Part shown: positions 9,086-17,603 of the stretch, piece after piece
Numbering within the stretch: the stretch's first letter is position 1
Layout of the letters: each line of letters starts with the position of its first letter
From: Rubrivivax sp.
GTDB taxonomy: Bacteria > Pseudomonadota > Gammaproteobacteria > Burkholderiales > Burkholderiaceae_C
Length of the DNA: 64,000 bases
Assembly: GCA_020248945.1 (NCBI GenBank)
Contig: JADCGQ010000012.1
Span: 87,175-151,174 of the forward strand
Direction: 5' to 3'
Translations under genes and position numbers: made by a program
The notes under the pieces: generated by a model
Told to the model about the DNA's origin: nothing
What the model saw: the letters and a program-made list of their open reading frames with translations, nothing else
Databases searched by the model: none

Positions 9086-10600
9086 CTAGCGCACGGTCTT
9101 GACGATCGCACCCACCGCCGGCTCGGCGTCGGCCGAGGTGATGCCGTACACGCCGTTGATCAAGCGGATCGTCGCCTCGGCGTCCTCGAGCAGCGGCGAG
9201 GCCTTGGCCAGCGCGGCAAAACCGCCCACGGGCATGGGCGCGCTGCCGAGGCGCCATTCGCGCGCCGCCCGCCTGTCGGCGGCGGTGATGGCGCGAAAGC
9301 TCTGCTCGGCCGTCTGCATGACGGCCATCGCGCGCTGCAGCGCTTCGTCGTCGCGCGCCGTGTAGTCGATCAGGTAGAGCCGCTGGCCCGGCCCCGTGAC
9401 GATGGTCGAGCGCAGCGGCAGGCGCACGTCGCCGCGCAGCCGGCTGCCGACGAAGTGGGTGCCCACGAAGGCCCCGACACGGCGCGCGGCGCTGCGGCCC
9501 TCGGTCGGCGCGAGCAGGTTCTCGATCACCTGCGCGTGGGTTCTGCCGGCCAGCTTGGGCAGCAGGCGCACCGTGAGCGTGGCGTCGCCCTGCGGCGTGT
9601 GCAGGGCCACGGCGCTGCCTTCGACGTCGACCTCCCAGTCCGGCGGCGCCGTGATGGCGTAGCCGGCACGGGGGTGCACGAAGAGGCGGTCGCGGACGAG
9701 GCCCTTCTCGGCGCTGTCGCCCCAGACGAGGCCGTCCATGCGCTGCAGGAAGCGCTGGCGGCCGTCGTTGCTGACATGGCGGGCGATGGCCGTGAAGCGC
9801 GCCGCCTCGCGCAGGCGCTGGTCGGTGCCGGGGTGGCTGGACAGCCAGTCCGAGCCTGGCGCGTCGCGCTGGTTCTCGCGTGCGCGGTCGGCATGGAAGC
9901 GCTCGATCATCTGCAGCATCTGCAGCACGCCGACCATCTCGCGCGCGTCGTAGCCGGCGCGGGCGAGGTAGTCGGCGCCGATGCGGTCGGCCTCGAGTTC
10001 CTGGTCGCGGTTGTAGGTGGCGATCATGCCGGCCGCCAAGCTCAGGCCCAGCCGCTTCATGCGCCGTGCGGCGCCGCGCAGCCCGGTGCGCTCGAGGAAC
10101 TGGCCGACGTTGATGGCCGCCGCCACGCCCAGGTTCGCAAAGGCCGCCTCGTTGGCTCGGTGGGCGCCGTGGCGGGCGGTGACGTGGGCAATTTCGTGGC
10201 CCAGCACGGCGGCCAGCTCGGCCTCGTTCTGCAGATGGCCGAGCATGCCGCGCGTCACGAACACCATGCCACCGGGCAGCGCGAAGGCGTTGCTGATGTC
10301 GGTGTCGAGGATGGTGAAGCTCCATGGCAGCTCCGGCCGGTGCGACAGCCGTGCCACCTTCAGGCCGATCTCGGTGACGTAGGCCTGGATCGGCGCGTGC
10401 TGGTAGAGCCCGTGTTCGTCGATCAGCGCCTCGCGCGCTTCTGCCGCCTGTTCGGCCAGCTGCGCCTCGGTCAGCGTGCTCACCTCGGTGCGCTCGGTCA
10501 CCGGGTTGAAGATGGTGTGGCTGGCACAGCCGCCCAGCGTGAGCGTGGCCAGCAGCACCAGCGCGGTGGCCAGGCGACGGAAGGCGGCGACGGCGGGCAT
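9086..10600 (-). CDS. M48-family metalloprotease lipoprotein, BepA-like
   Basis: This 504-residue protein starts with a signal peptide ending in a lipobox (LTLGGC), so it is predicted to be lipid-anchored and periplasmic. The zinc-protease core has HEIAH in AAVLGHEIAHVTARHG and the third ligand in ELEADRIGADYLARAGYD. The architecture resembles BepA/YfgC-type proteins that act on outer-membrane protein assembly, with a long C-terminal region after the catalytic domain. I saw no clear TPR signature there. A -10-like hexamer TACCCT ends 7 nt before the ATG with no Shine-Dalgarno sequence. Confidence 0.88.
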   Translation of the reverse strand: MPAVAAFRRLATALVLLATLTLGGCASHTIFNPVTERTEVSTLTEAQLAEQAAEAREALIDEHGLYQHAPIQAYVTEIGLKVARLSHRPELPWSFTILDTDISNAFALPGGMVFVTRGMLGHLQNEAELAAVLGHEIAHVTARHGAHRANEAAFANLGVAAAINVGQFLERTGLRGAARRMKRLGLSLAAGMIATYNRDQELEADRIGADYLARAGYDAREMVGVLQMLQMIERFHADRARENQRDAPGSDWLSSHPGTDQRLREAARFTAIARHVSNDGRQRFLQRMDGLVWGDSAEKGLVRDRLFVHPRAGYAITAPPDWEVDVEGSAVALHTPQGDATLTVRLLPKLAGRTHAQVIENLLAPTEGRSAARRVGAFVGTHFVGSRLRGDVRLPLRSTIVTGPGQRLYLIDYTARDDEALQRAMAVMQTAEQSFRAITAADRRAAREWRLGSAPMPVGGFAALAKASPLLEDAEATIRLINGVYGITSADAEPAVGAIVKTVR

Positions 10601-10607
10601 GGCCGCA

Positions 10608-10613
10608 AGGGTA
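10608..10613 (-). promoter_or_regulatory. Candidate -10 box for a leaderless M48 protease mRNA
   Basis: TACCCT on the minus strand is followed by 7 nt (TGCGGCC) and then the ATG at 10600. No purine-rich ribosome-binding site lies between. The spacing would place the transcript start at or next to the A of the ATG. Confidence 0.35.
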
Positions 10614-10662
10614 GCGCAGCCCGTCCACTTACGATCGCGGCCCCCCGACTCGAGCGAGCACC

Positions 10663-11253
10663 GTGGACGCGGTTCCCATTTCAGTGACCCAGGTCTGCTG
10701 CGGCTCGACGCGCAGCGTGGCCATCGCCGGCCGGCGCATCGCCACCGCCATCCACAAGCGGCCCGTGGCCGGGCGGGTGGGGGTCGGGCCGCTCGGGTTG
10801 GCCGGCGACGAACAGGCCGACCTGGCCCGCCATGGCGGCCTGTCCAAGGCCGTGTACGCCTACCCGCAGGCCCACCTGGCGTTCTGGCAGACGGTGCGCG
10901 CCCAGGCGCGCCAGGCGCTGTGGGACGAACCCGTGCCGCCGGGCCTGTTCGGCGAGAACCTGCTGCTGGCCGGCGTGCGCGAGGCCGATCTCTGGATCGG
11001 CGACCGGCTCGTCGGCCCCGACGCCACCTTCGTGGTCAGCGAGCCGCGCACGCCCTGCTTCAAGTTCGACGCCGCGATGGGCTTCGCGCAGGCCGGCAAG
11101 TTGATGGCCCAGAGCGGCTTCTGCGGCGCCTACCTGGCCGTGCTGCACACCGGCAGCGTGGCCGCCGGCGACACGCTGGTGCTCGAGCCGGGCCCGCGCG
11201 AGGTGAACCTGCGCGAGCTGTTCCGCGCCCGCACCGGCCGCTCAGGGGGCTGA
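10663..11253 (+). CDS. MOSC domain-containing protein, YiiM-like
   Basis: This is a 196-residue MOSC protein with the typical GLAGDEQADLARHGG stretch, an AYPQAHLAFW segment, FGENL, and a conserved cysteine in RTPCFKF. MOSC proteins handle the molybdenum cofactor or transfer sulfur; YiiM-type members reduce N-hydroxylated compounds. The exact substrate here is unknown. The start is GTG at 10663. The gene is divergent from the M48 protease gene with a 62-bp gap. Confidence 0.87.
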   Translation: MDAVPISVTQVCCGSTRSVAIAGRRIATAIHKRPVAGRVGVGPLGLAGDEQADLARHGGLSKAVYAYPQAHLAFWQTVRAQARQALWDEPVPPGLFGENLLLAGVREADLWIGDRLVGPDATFVVSEPRTPCFKFDAAMGFAQAGKLMAQSGFCGAYLAVLHTGSVAAGDTLVLEPGPREVNLRELFRARTGRSGG

Positions 11254-11328
11254 AGCCGCCGCGGTTCGGGCTTGATCGGCCGGCGCCGTGGGCGCGGGTC
11301 GGCCGCTGCCGTGGCACAGTCGCGCCCC

Positions 11329-12186
11329 ATGCTTGCCTACCGCCACGCGTTCCACGCCGGCAACCACGCCGACGTGCTCAAGCACGTGGTGCTGTTGTCG
11401 GTGCTCGAGTACCTCAACACCAAGCCCGCGGGCTGGCGTTGCATCGACACCCACGCCGGCGCCGGCGGTTATTCGCTCGAAGGCCACTACGCGCAGAAGA
11501 AGGCCGAGTTCGCCGACGGCATCGGCCGCCTGATGGCGCGCGACGATCTGCCGCCCCCGGTGGCGGCGCTGGTGCAGCAGGTGCGCGCCTTCAACGACGG
11601 CAAGGCGCTGAAGCAGTACCCCGGCTCGCCGGCGCTGGCGCGCTCGCAGCAGCGCGCGCAGGACCAGCTGCGCCTGTTCGAGCTGCACCCCACCGACTAC
11701 AAGATCCTCGCGTCCTACCTGGGCGCCGAGGCGGGTGTCGAAGCGCGGATGGTCGATGGCTTCGGCGCCATCAAGGGGCAGCTGCCCCACGCCACGCGGC
11801 GCGCCGTGCTGCTGATCGACCCGCCCTACGAGCTGAAGACCGACTACGCGCGCACGCTGGCCGCGGTGCGCGAGGCACTGGCGCGCATGCCCGAGACCAT
11901 CGTCATCGTCTGGCTGCCGCAGCTGCAGCTGCTCGAGGCGGCGCAGCTGCCGCAGCGCCTGAAGGCCGCGGCCGACGCCGGCGCCAAGAAGGGCTGGATC
12001 CACGCCCGGCTGACCGTGGCGCCGCCGCAGGAGCGCGGCTTCGGCATGCTGGGCAGCAGCGTCTTCGTGGCCAACCCGCCGCACTCGCTGTTCGCGACCC
12101 TGCAGCCGGTGCTGCCCTGGCTGGCTCGGGTGCTGGCGCAGGTCGACGACGCGAAGAGCGCGCTGGAAAAGTCGGCGAACGCCTGA
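11329..12186 (+). CDS. rlmJ: 23S rRNA (adenine(2030)-N6)-methyltransferase
   Basis: RlmJ methylates A2030 of 23S rRNA using SAM. The protein begins MLAYRHAFHAGNHADVLKH, a hallmark of the family. It has a SAM-binding region DTHAGAGGYSLEG and the N6-adenine catalytic motif IDPPYELK. The length of 285 residues matches the E. coli protein (about 280). The ORF extends 19 codons upstream, but ATG 11329 is where the family begins. It converges on the PPK2 gene with 18 bp between stops. Confidence 0.94.
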   Translation: MLAYRHAFHAGNHADVLKHVVLLSVLEYLNTKPAGWRCIDTHAGAGGYSLEGHYAQKKAEFADGIGRLMARDDLPPPVAALVQQVRAFNDGKALKQYPGSPALARSQQRAQDQLRLFELHPTDYKILASYLGAEAGVEARMVDGFGAIKGQLPHATRRAVLLIDPPYELKTDYARTLAAVREALARMPETIVIVWLPQLQLLEAAQLPQRLKAAADAGAKKGWIHARLTVAPPQERGFGMLGSSVFVANPPHSLFATLQPVLPWLARVLAQVDDAKSALEKSANA

Positions 12187-12204
12187 GCTCCCGGGCCTGG
12201 CGGC

Positions 12205-13059
12205 TCAGATCGGCTTCAGCGGGCCCTTGAAGCGCTCCTTCAGCGGCTCGCCCGGCAAGGGCGTGAACTCGATCGGCGCCGATGGCACGTCGTGCTCGGG
12301 CAGCGCCGCGATCAGGTGACGGATCAGCGTCAGGCGGCCGCGCCGCTGGTCGTTGAAGTCCACCAGCGTCCACGGGGCGTGCTTCGTGTGCGTGGCCTCC
12401 AGCATGCGGTGGCGGGCCTCGGTGTAGGCGCCGTAGCGGCTGCGCGCCTCCAGGTCCACCGGGCTGAGCTTCCAGCGCTTGAGCGGATCGGCCAGGCGCT
12501 CGGCGAAGCGCTGCTCCTGCTGCGCCTGGTCGACCGTGAGCCAGTACTTGAACAGCAGGATGCCGTCGTCGACCAGCATCTTCTCGAACACCGGCGCCTG
12601 CTTCAGGAAGGCCTGGGTCTGCTCGGGTGTGCAGTAGCCCATCACGGCCTCGACGCCGGCGCGGTTGTACCAACTGCGGTCGAACAGCACCATTTCGCCG
12701 GCGCTCGGCAGGTGTGTCACGTAGCGCTGGAAGTACCACTGCGTGCGCTCGCGGTCGTTGGGCTTGGGCAGCGCCACGACACGGCACATGCGCGGGTTCA
12801 GCGGGTGGCTGATGGCGCTGATGACGCCGCCCTTGCCGGCGGTGTCGCGCCCCTCGAGCAGCACCATCAGGCGGCGCCCGGTGTGCTGCAGCCAGCGCGC
12901 CAGGATGTCGAGCTCCAGCTCCAGCGGCGCCAGTTGCTCCAGGTACTCGGCCTTGCCCATGGACTCTAAGCCCGACTTCGAGCCCGACTTGGCGCCCGAA
13001 GCCGTTGCCGGGGCGCCCTTCTTCGGCTTCTTCCTGCCATCTGTCGTGGCCTTGGCCAT
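12205..13059 (-). CDS. ppk2: Polyphosphate kinase 2 (PPK2)
   Basis: PPK2 enzymes transfer phosphate between polyphosphate and nucleotides, usually making GTP or ATP from the diphosphates. The 284-residue single-domain protein has the Walker A variant EGRDTAGKGG, the lid and Walker B region LFDRSWYNRAGVE, and the closing core RSRYGAYTEARHRM. The first 30 residues are lysine- and alanine-rich and probably disordered. An AGGAG ribosome-binding site stands 8 nt before ATG 13059. Class (ADP- or GDP-preferring) is not assigned. Confidence 0.92.
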   Translation of the reverse strand: MAKATTDGRKKPKKGAPATASGAKSGSKSGLESMGKAEYLEQLAPLELELDILARWLQHTGRRLMVLLEGRDTAGKGGVISAISHPLNPRMCRVVALPKPNDRERTQWYFQRYVTHLPSAGEMVLFDRSWYNRAGVEAVMGYCTPEQTQAFLKQAPVFEKMLVDDGILLFKYWLTVDQAQQEQRFAERLADPLKRWKLSPVDLEARSRYGAYTEARHRMLEATHTKHAPWTLVDFNDQRRGRLTLIRHLIAALPEHDVPSAPIEFTPLPGEPLKERFKGPLKPI

Positions 13060-13124
13060 GGCTACCGCTCCTGTGTCGCGCCACCGCAGCGCGCGCCCAG
13101 TCTGGCCGCGCGCGCCGGGTCACG

Positions 13125-14690
13125 TCAAGCGGGCTCGGCCTGGCGCAGGCGGAACACCGACACCGCCTCCAGCAGCTGGGCCGCCTGCTGACGCAGGCTC
13201 TCGGCCGCGGCCGAGCTCTGCTCCACCAGCGCCGCGTTCTGCTGCGTCGTCTGGTCCATCTGCGACACGGCCTCGCCGATCTGCTGCACGCCGGCGCTCT
13301 GCTCGGCGCTGGCCGAGCTGATCTCGGCCACGATGGTGTGCAGCTGCGTCACGGTGGTCTCGATCTCCTGCATCGTCTGCCCCGCCTCCGACACGCGGCG
13401 GGCGCCGGCATCCACCCGCTCGGCGCTCTCGGCGATGAGGGTCTTCACCTCGCGGGCGGCGGCGGCGCTGCGCTGCGCCAGGTTGCGCACCTCGCTGGCC
13501 ACCACCGCGAAGCCGCGGCCCTGCTCGCCCGCACGGGCAGCCTCGACGGCGGCGTTGAGGGCCAGGATGTTGGTCTGGAAGGCGATGCCGTCGATGGTGC
13601 TGACGATCTCGGCGATGCGGCGCGAGCTCTGCTCGATGCCCTGCATCGTGCCGACGACATCGCTGACCACCGCGCCCCCGCGGCGTGCCACCTGGGCGGC
13701 GTCCTCGGCCAGGCGGCGCGCCTCCCGCGCCTGCTCGGCATTCTGGCGGGCCGTGCTGCCGACCTGCTCCATCGAAGCCGCTGTCTGCTCCAGCGCGCTG
13801 GCCTGCTCTTCGGTGCGCTGGCTCAGGTCTTGGGTGCCCTGGGCGATTTCCGACGAGGCGTTGGCCACGCCGTCGGCGTCGCGGCGCACGGCGGTCACGG
13901 TGCGGCTGAGGCTGTCGCGCATCTGCACCAGCGCTGCCATCAGGCTGGTGTGGTCGCCGGCACGCAGGGTGATGCGGGTGTCCAGCCCGCCCGCGGCCAC
14001 AGCGTGGGCCAGGGCGGCCGCGTCGGCCGGCTCGGCGCCGAGCTGGCGCATCAGGCCGCGACTGAGCGCCCAGCCCAGGCCCGCTGCCGTCGCGACGCCG
14101 GCCAGCACCACGGCGAGGGTGGCCGCCAGCAAGGTGTCAAAGCGCGCGTTGGCGCTGGCGTACTCCTGCGCCGCGACCTCGATCTGCAGCTGCACGAGCT
14201 TCTCACTGCCCTTCGACAGCGCCTGGGAGTGGAGCGCCACCGCGCCGCTCATCAGCGCCTTGGCGCCGCCCCAGTCGCTGGCCTGCAGCGCCCCGGTCAG
14301 CGGGTCGACACCGTCGCGGCGGTAGGTGGCCTCGGCCGCCTCCAGCGCGCTGGCCAGTACCTTTTCTTCCGGCGTCAGGAAGGTGGCTCGGTATGCTGTC
14401 CAGATGGTGGCGTGCTCCTTGCGGCGCTGCGCCTCCAGGGCCACCGCCTGTTGCACCGCCGCGCTGTCCTGCTTGGAGACCGCCTCGTGCAGCGCATCCT
14501 GCACGTCGGCGTGCAATTGCTGCAGGTGGCTGAGCTGGCCCATCGGCACGACACGGTCGTCGTACACCGTCTTCAGCGACTGGTTGGTGGCCGACAGGCC
14601 GAAGAGGCCCATGGCCCCGACGAGGGCGAGCAGCAGGACGAGCACGCCCGTCGTCAGGGCAAGGCGGGTGGAGACTTTGAGCGCATTCAT
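13125..14690 (-). CDS. Methyl-accepting chemotaxis protein
   Basis: This is an inner-membrane chemoreceptor of 521 residues. TM1 lies at about residues 10-32, followed by a four-helix-bundle type periplasmic sensor, TM2 at about 190-215, a short HAMP region and a cytoplasmic signalling domain. The hairpin tip contains [20 protein letters not shown]. Putative methylation helices carry [16 protein letters not shown] and [14 protein letters not shown]. The ORF track starts at TTG 14699; ATG 14690 is preferred because AAGGA lies about 10 nt upstream. No CheB/CheR-docking pentapeptide is seen at the C-terminus. An inverted repeat upstream may be an operator. Confidence 0.93.
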   Translation of the reverse strand: MNALKVSTRLALTTGVLVLLLALVGAMGLFGLSATNQSLKTVYDDRVVPMGQLSHLQQLHADVQDALHEAVSKQDSAAVQQAVALEAQRRKEHATIWTAYRATFLTPEEKVLASALEAAEATYRRDGVDPLTGALQASDWGGAKALMSGAVALHSQALSKGSEKLVQLQIEVAAQEYASANARFDTLLAATLAVVLAGVATAAGLGWALSRGLMRQLGAEPADAAALAHAVAAGGLDTRITLRAGDHTSLMAALVQMRDSLSRTVTAVRRDADGVANASSEIAQGTQDLSQRTEEQASALEQTAASMEQVGSTARQNAEQAREARRLAEDAAQVARRGGAVVSDVVGTMQGIEQSSRRIAEIVSTIDGIAFQTNILALNAAVEAARAGEQGRGFAVVASEVRNLAQRSAAAAREVKTLIAESAERVDAGARRVSEAGQTMQEIETTVTQLHTIVAEISSASAEQSAGVQQIGEAVSQMDQTTQQNAALVEQSSAAAESLRQQAAQLLEAVSVFRLRQAEPA

Positions 14691-14806
14691 GGTCGGCAAT
14701 CCTTCAAGTCGGGCCGGGGGGGTCGACGGACAGCCGGAGAGGCTGCCTGCCGTGGAAGGCCCAAATGATAGTTTTGTCTCCGCTAGTCTGCGGATTTTGC
14801 CGATTC

Positions 14807-14828
14807 AAAGTGAGAAGTTTGTCACTTT
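14807..14828. repeat. Inverted repeat AAAGTGA-N8-TCACTTT between REC-HPt and MCP genes
   Basis: A perfect 7-bp inverted repeat with an 8-nt spacer overlaps the TAA stop of the REC-HPt gene and lies about 120 bp upstream of the chemoreceptor start. It sits in an AT-rich pocket (14760-14830) that is unusual for this window and probably contains the chemoreceptor promoter. No T-run follows, so an operator is more likely than a terminator. Confidence 0.4.
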
Positions 14829-15600
14829 AGCTGCGATTCATCCGTGACAGATGCTGGTCCAGGGCCGGCCAGGCCTGCTGGCATGCGGCGATATCGAGGG
14901 CGGCTGCGGCGTTTTCGAGCGCGAGGGCCAGGGCCCGGCCTGGCGCGTCGCCCAGCGTGGCCAGGGCCCCCTTGAGGCTGTGGGCCTGCCGGTGCACGGC
15001 CGGCCAGTCGGCCGCCTGCAGCGCGGCGGCGAGGGTCTGGCGGTCGAGCACGAACTGCTGCAGGGCGTGGTCGCGGAACGCGCCGTAGAGGTCGGCATCG
15101 CCGCCGAACAGCTCGCGGATGGCGTGGCGTTCCGCGTCGCCGAAGGCGGCCGTCGACTCGCTCGCGGCGGTGGGTGCGGCTGCGGCCGTCGCCGCCGCCA
15201 TAGGCTGCGGCCCTGGCGTGCGCGCCAGGGCTTGCGTGACGCAGTCCTCGAGCGCCAGCACCGACACCGGCTTGTCGAGCTCACGCCAGACGTCCAGGCC
15301 CTCGAGGCGGGCGCGTGTCGTGGCGTTGAGGCCGGCGCTGAACACGGCGAGCAGGGCGCCTCCCCGCAGCGCCGGATCGGCCATCAGTGAGGCCAGCAGC
15401 TCGAAGCCGCTTTCGCCGGGCATCATCAGATCCGTGATCAGCAGCGCCACCGGACCCTGGCGCAGCAGCTCGCGCGCAGTGGTGGCGTCGGCGCAGGTCA
15501 GCAGCTCGACCGGCAGGTCTTCCAGGGCCAGCCCGACGAAGCGGCGGATCGAGGCGTCGTCGTCGACGCAGACGACGCGCGGCCGCGACGCTGGCTTCAA
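14827..15600 (-). CDS. Response regulator with C-terminal HPt domain (REC-HPt)
   Basis: A receiver domain (VVCVDDD acidic pocket, phospho-acceptor Asp in LLITDLMMPGESG, and a Lys in ELDKPVS) is joined by an alanine-rich linker to a histidine phosphotransfer domain with HSLKGALATLG. The protein could accept phosphate on Asp and on His, a phosphorelay intermediate. The ORF track fuses this frame into a 550-codon ORF that is a shadow of the upstream gene. The start proposed is TTG 15600, which overlaps the upstream stop as TTGA and has a GAGGCGGGA-like ribosome-binding site. No output domain is present. Confidence 0.85.
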   Translation of the reverse strand: MKPASRPRVVCVDDDASIRRFVGLALEDLPVELLTCADATTARELLRQGPVALLITDLMMPGESGFELLASLMADPALRGGALLAVFSAGLNATTRARLEGLDVWRELDKPVSVLALEDCVTQALARTPGPQPMAAATAAAAPTAASESTAAFGDAERHAIRELFGGDADLYGAFRDHALQQFVLDRQTLAAALQAADWPAVHRQAHSLKGALATLGDAPGRALALALENAAAALDIAACQQAWPALDQHLSRMNRS

Positions 15601-16289
15601 TCCCGCCTCGGGGCGGCGTCGGTGGGTGCCAGCGCCTGCGCCAGCAGCGCCGGCAACTCCACGGCCAGCCGCGGCTTGTGCACCACCGGCAGACCTTCCA
15701 GCGCAAAACCGTAGGGTTCGAGCGCCGCGCCTTCGAGCGAGGTGACAACGATGAGCTGGCTGCGCGCGAAGGCCGGGTGCGAGCGCAGCCCGGTGATCAG
15801 GGTCGCGCCGTCGATGCCGGGCAGCAGGATGTCCACCAGCAGCACCTCGGGCTCGAGCTTGCCGGCCATCGCGAGGCCTGCAATGCCGTCGTCGGCCAGG
15901 TGCAGCTCGACCTGGGGGAAGCGGGCCTTCACCAGCAGCGTCACGAGGTTCTGGAAGTGGCGAGAGTCCTCGATCAGCAGCATGCGCGGGCGGCGGCTGG
16001 CCGGCGCCGCCGTGGCCGTGCTGGCGGGCGGGTTGACAGGCCATGCGGCGGGCGCCCCCACTGGCGGCCCCAGCGGGGCCGGCCGCGAGACGCCGCTGTG
16101 ACGGTCGGCCAGCCAGCGGTCGACGGAGACGCGGCTGATGCGCCGGTGGCCGCCGGGTGTCTTCCAGGCTTCGAGCTCGCCCCGGTCGACCATCAGCTGC
16201 ACCGACCGCACGGCCAGGCCCAGGCGGCGCGCCACCTCGACGGTGGTGCAGTCGTCGGCGGTAACGGGCTCGTTCGGTGGTGTTTGCAT
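15597..16289 (-). CDS. HTH (MerR/excisionase-type) DNA-binding protein with C-terminal receiver domain
   Basis: The 230-residue protein has an N-terminal winged HTH of the excisionase/MerR type (TTVEVARRLGLAVRSVQ ... TPGGHRRISR). A proline/alanine linker follows, then a receiver domain with LLIEDS, the phospho-acceptor Asp in VLLVDILLPGIDG, and VVTSLEG. DNA-binding first and receiver second is the reverse of the common response-regulator order. It is translationally coupled to the REC-HPt gene and divergent from a single-domain REC gene, with 103 bp between the starts. I infer a phosphorelay output. The sequence before the ATG shows no strong ribosome-binding site. Confidence 0.85.
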   Translation of the reverse strand: MQTPPNEPVTADDCTTVEVARRLGLAVRSVQLMVDRGELEAWKTPGGHRRISRVSVDRWLADRHSGVSRPAPLGPPVGAPAAWPVNPPASTATAAPASRRPRMLLIEDSRHFQNLVTLLVKARFPQVELHLADDGIAGLAMAGKLEPEVLLVDILLPGIDGATLITGLRSHPAFARSQLIVVTSLEGAALEPYGFALEGLPVVHKPRLAVELPALLAQALAPTDAAPRRD

Positions 16290-16392
16290 CCGTGCGATTC
16301 TGCCGGTTGAACTGGCTTTTCAGCAAATCGGCCGAAGTGAAAATATCAGTTCTCGCATAATTTGGTTCATCGAGACGCCACGCGCCAAAGCC

Positions 16393-16767
16393 ATGCACAA
16401 GATCCTCATCGTCGAAGACCACGCCGACATCCGCCGGCTGATCCGCATGACGCTCGAGTTCGAGCCGGTGGAGATCCATGAGGCGGCCGATGCCGACGCC
16501 GGCCTGGCCGCCGCCCGGGGCCTGCGGCCGGAACTCGTGCTGCTCGACGTGATGATGCCCGGCACGATGGACGGTCTGGCGCTGTGCCGGGCGCTGCGGG
16601 CCGATCCCGCCCTGGCCAAGGTGCCGGTGGTGATGCTGTCGGCGCGGGGCACCGCCGCCGACCGCCAGGCTGGCCTGGACGCCGGCGCCAACGCCTACCT
16701 CGTGAAGCCCTTCAGTCCGATGCAGTTGCTCGAGCTGTCGGGTTCGCTGCTGGGCACGACGGTCTGA
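16393..16767 (+). CDS. Single-domain response regulator (CheY-like)
   Basis: The 124-residue protein is a lone receiver domain: acidic pocket in LIVEDH, phospho-acceptor Asp in LVLLDVMMPGTMDG, Ser/Thr switch region in VVMLSARG, and Lys in YLVKPFSP. The ORF track runs upstream to 16138, but ATG 16393 starts the domain. Eight bases after its stop lies the HD-GYP gene, so the two form a CheY-plus-phosphodiesterase pair. Confidence 0.9.
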   Translation: MHKILIVEDHADIRRLIRMTLEFEPVEIHEAADADAGLAAARGLRPELVLLDVMMPGTMDGLALCRALRADPALAKVPVVMLSARGTAADRQAGLDAGANAYLVKPFSPMQLLELSGSLLGTTV

Positions 16768-16775
16768 AGGGCGAC

Positions 16776-17567
16776 ATGGCCACGAACACGCACCCGATGA
16801 CGCTGCCCCCCCTGCCCCCGCCCGCCGTGGACAGCCGCTGCTTCACCGACGACGCCAGCGCGCAGATGGAGGCGCTGGTGGCCGACTTCGGCCGCATGTA
16901 CCGCGAGCGCAACGAGGCGCTGCGCGAGGTCTCGCAGGCCCACCACGAGGCGCTGCTGCGGCTGTCGCGCGCAGCCGAGTTCCGCGACGACGACACCGGC
17001 GTGCACATCGTGCGCATCGGCTTCCTGGCCTGGGCGCTGGCCCTCAAGCTGGGCCGGCCTTCCAATTGGGCGATGCTGCTGCGCCAGGCCGCGCCGATGC
17101 ACGACGTCGGCAAGATCGGCGTGCCCGATGGCGTGCTCAAGAAGCCCGGCTGCTTCACGCCTGAAGAGCGCGCCGAGATGAACAAGCACCCGCGCATCGG
17201 CGCCGAGATCCTCGGCCGCTCGCGCATTCCGCTGTTCCAGCTGGCCGCCGAGGTGGCGCTGACGCACCACGAGCGCTGGGACGGGGGCGGCTACCCGGCC
17301 GGCACCGCCGGCGACGCGATCCCGCTGTCGGGCCGCATCGTCGCGGTGGTCGACTTCTTCGACGCGCTGACGATGGACCGCTGCTACCGGCCGGCGCTGC
17401 CGGAGGAGGTGGCGCTGCAGATGCTGGCCGAGCAGAGCGGCGCCGCGTTCGACCCCCATGTTGTCGAGGTGTTCCTGGCCCATGCCGACGAGATGATCGC
17501 GGTGCGCGACGCCGTCAACCGCCGTGGCCTGGGATTCGGCGACTTGTCCGTCGATCTCGGCTTCTGA
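16776..17567 (+). CDS. HD-GYP domain cyclic-di-GMP phosphodiesterase
   Basis: This 263-residue protein has a short N-terminal helix (about residues 25-60) and then an HD-GYP domain. Visible motifs are MHDVGKIGVPD, the NKHPRIGAEIL helix, HHERWDGGGYPAG and DFFDALTMDR. HD-GYP proteins hydrolyse cyclic-di-GMP to pGpG or GMP. The receiver that usually precedes such a domain is encoded separately in the preceding gene, and an AGGG ribosome-binding site lies just before ATG 16776. This split arrangement suggests the REC protein controls the enzyme in trans. Confidence 0.9.
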   Translation: MATNTHPMTLPPLPPPAVDSRCFTDDASAQMEALVADFGRMYRERNEALREVSQAHHEALLRLSRAAEFRDDDTGVHIVRIGFLAWALALKLGRPSNWAMLLRQAAPMHDVGKIGVPDGVLKKPGCFTPEERAEMNKHPRIGAEILGRSRIPLFQLAAEVALTHHERWDGGGYPAGTAGDAIPLSGRIVAVVDFFDALTMDRCYRPALPEEVALQMLAEQSGAAFDPHVVEVFLAHADEMIAVRDAVNRRGLGFGDLSVDLGF

Positions 17568-17603
17568 ACCCAGCCACACTCCAACTTCACGTCGAGCACC
17601 GTC

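Noticed and set aside
14827-16479. Single 550-codon ORF read as one protein
   Set aside because: Its first half is out of frame with the HTH-REC gene and has shadow composition. Only the part after TTG 15600 shows receiver and HPt motifs.
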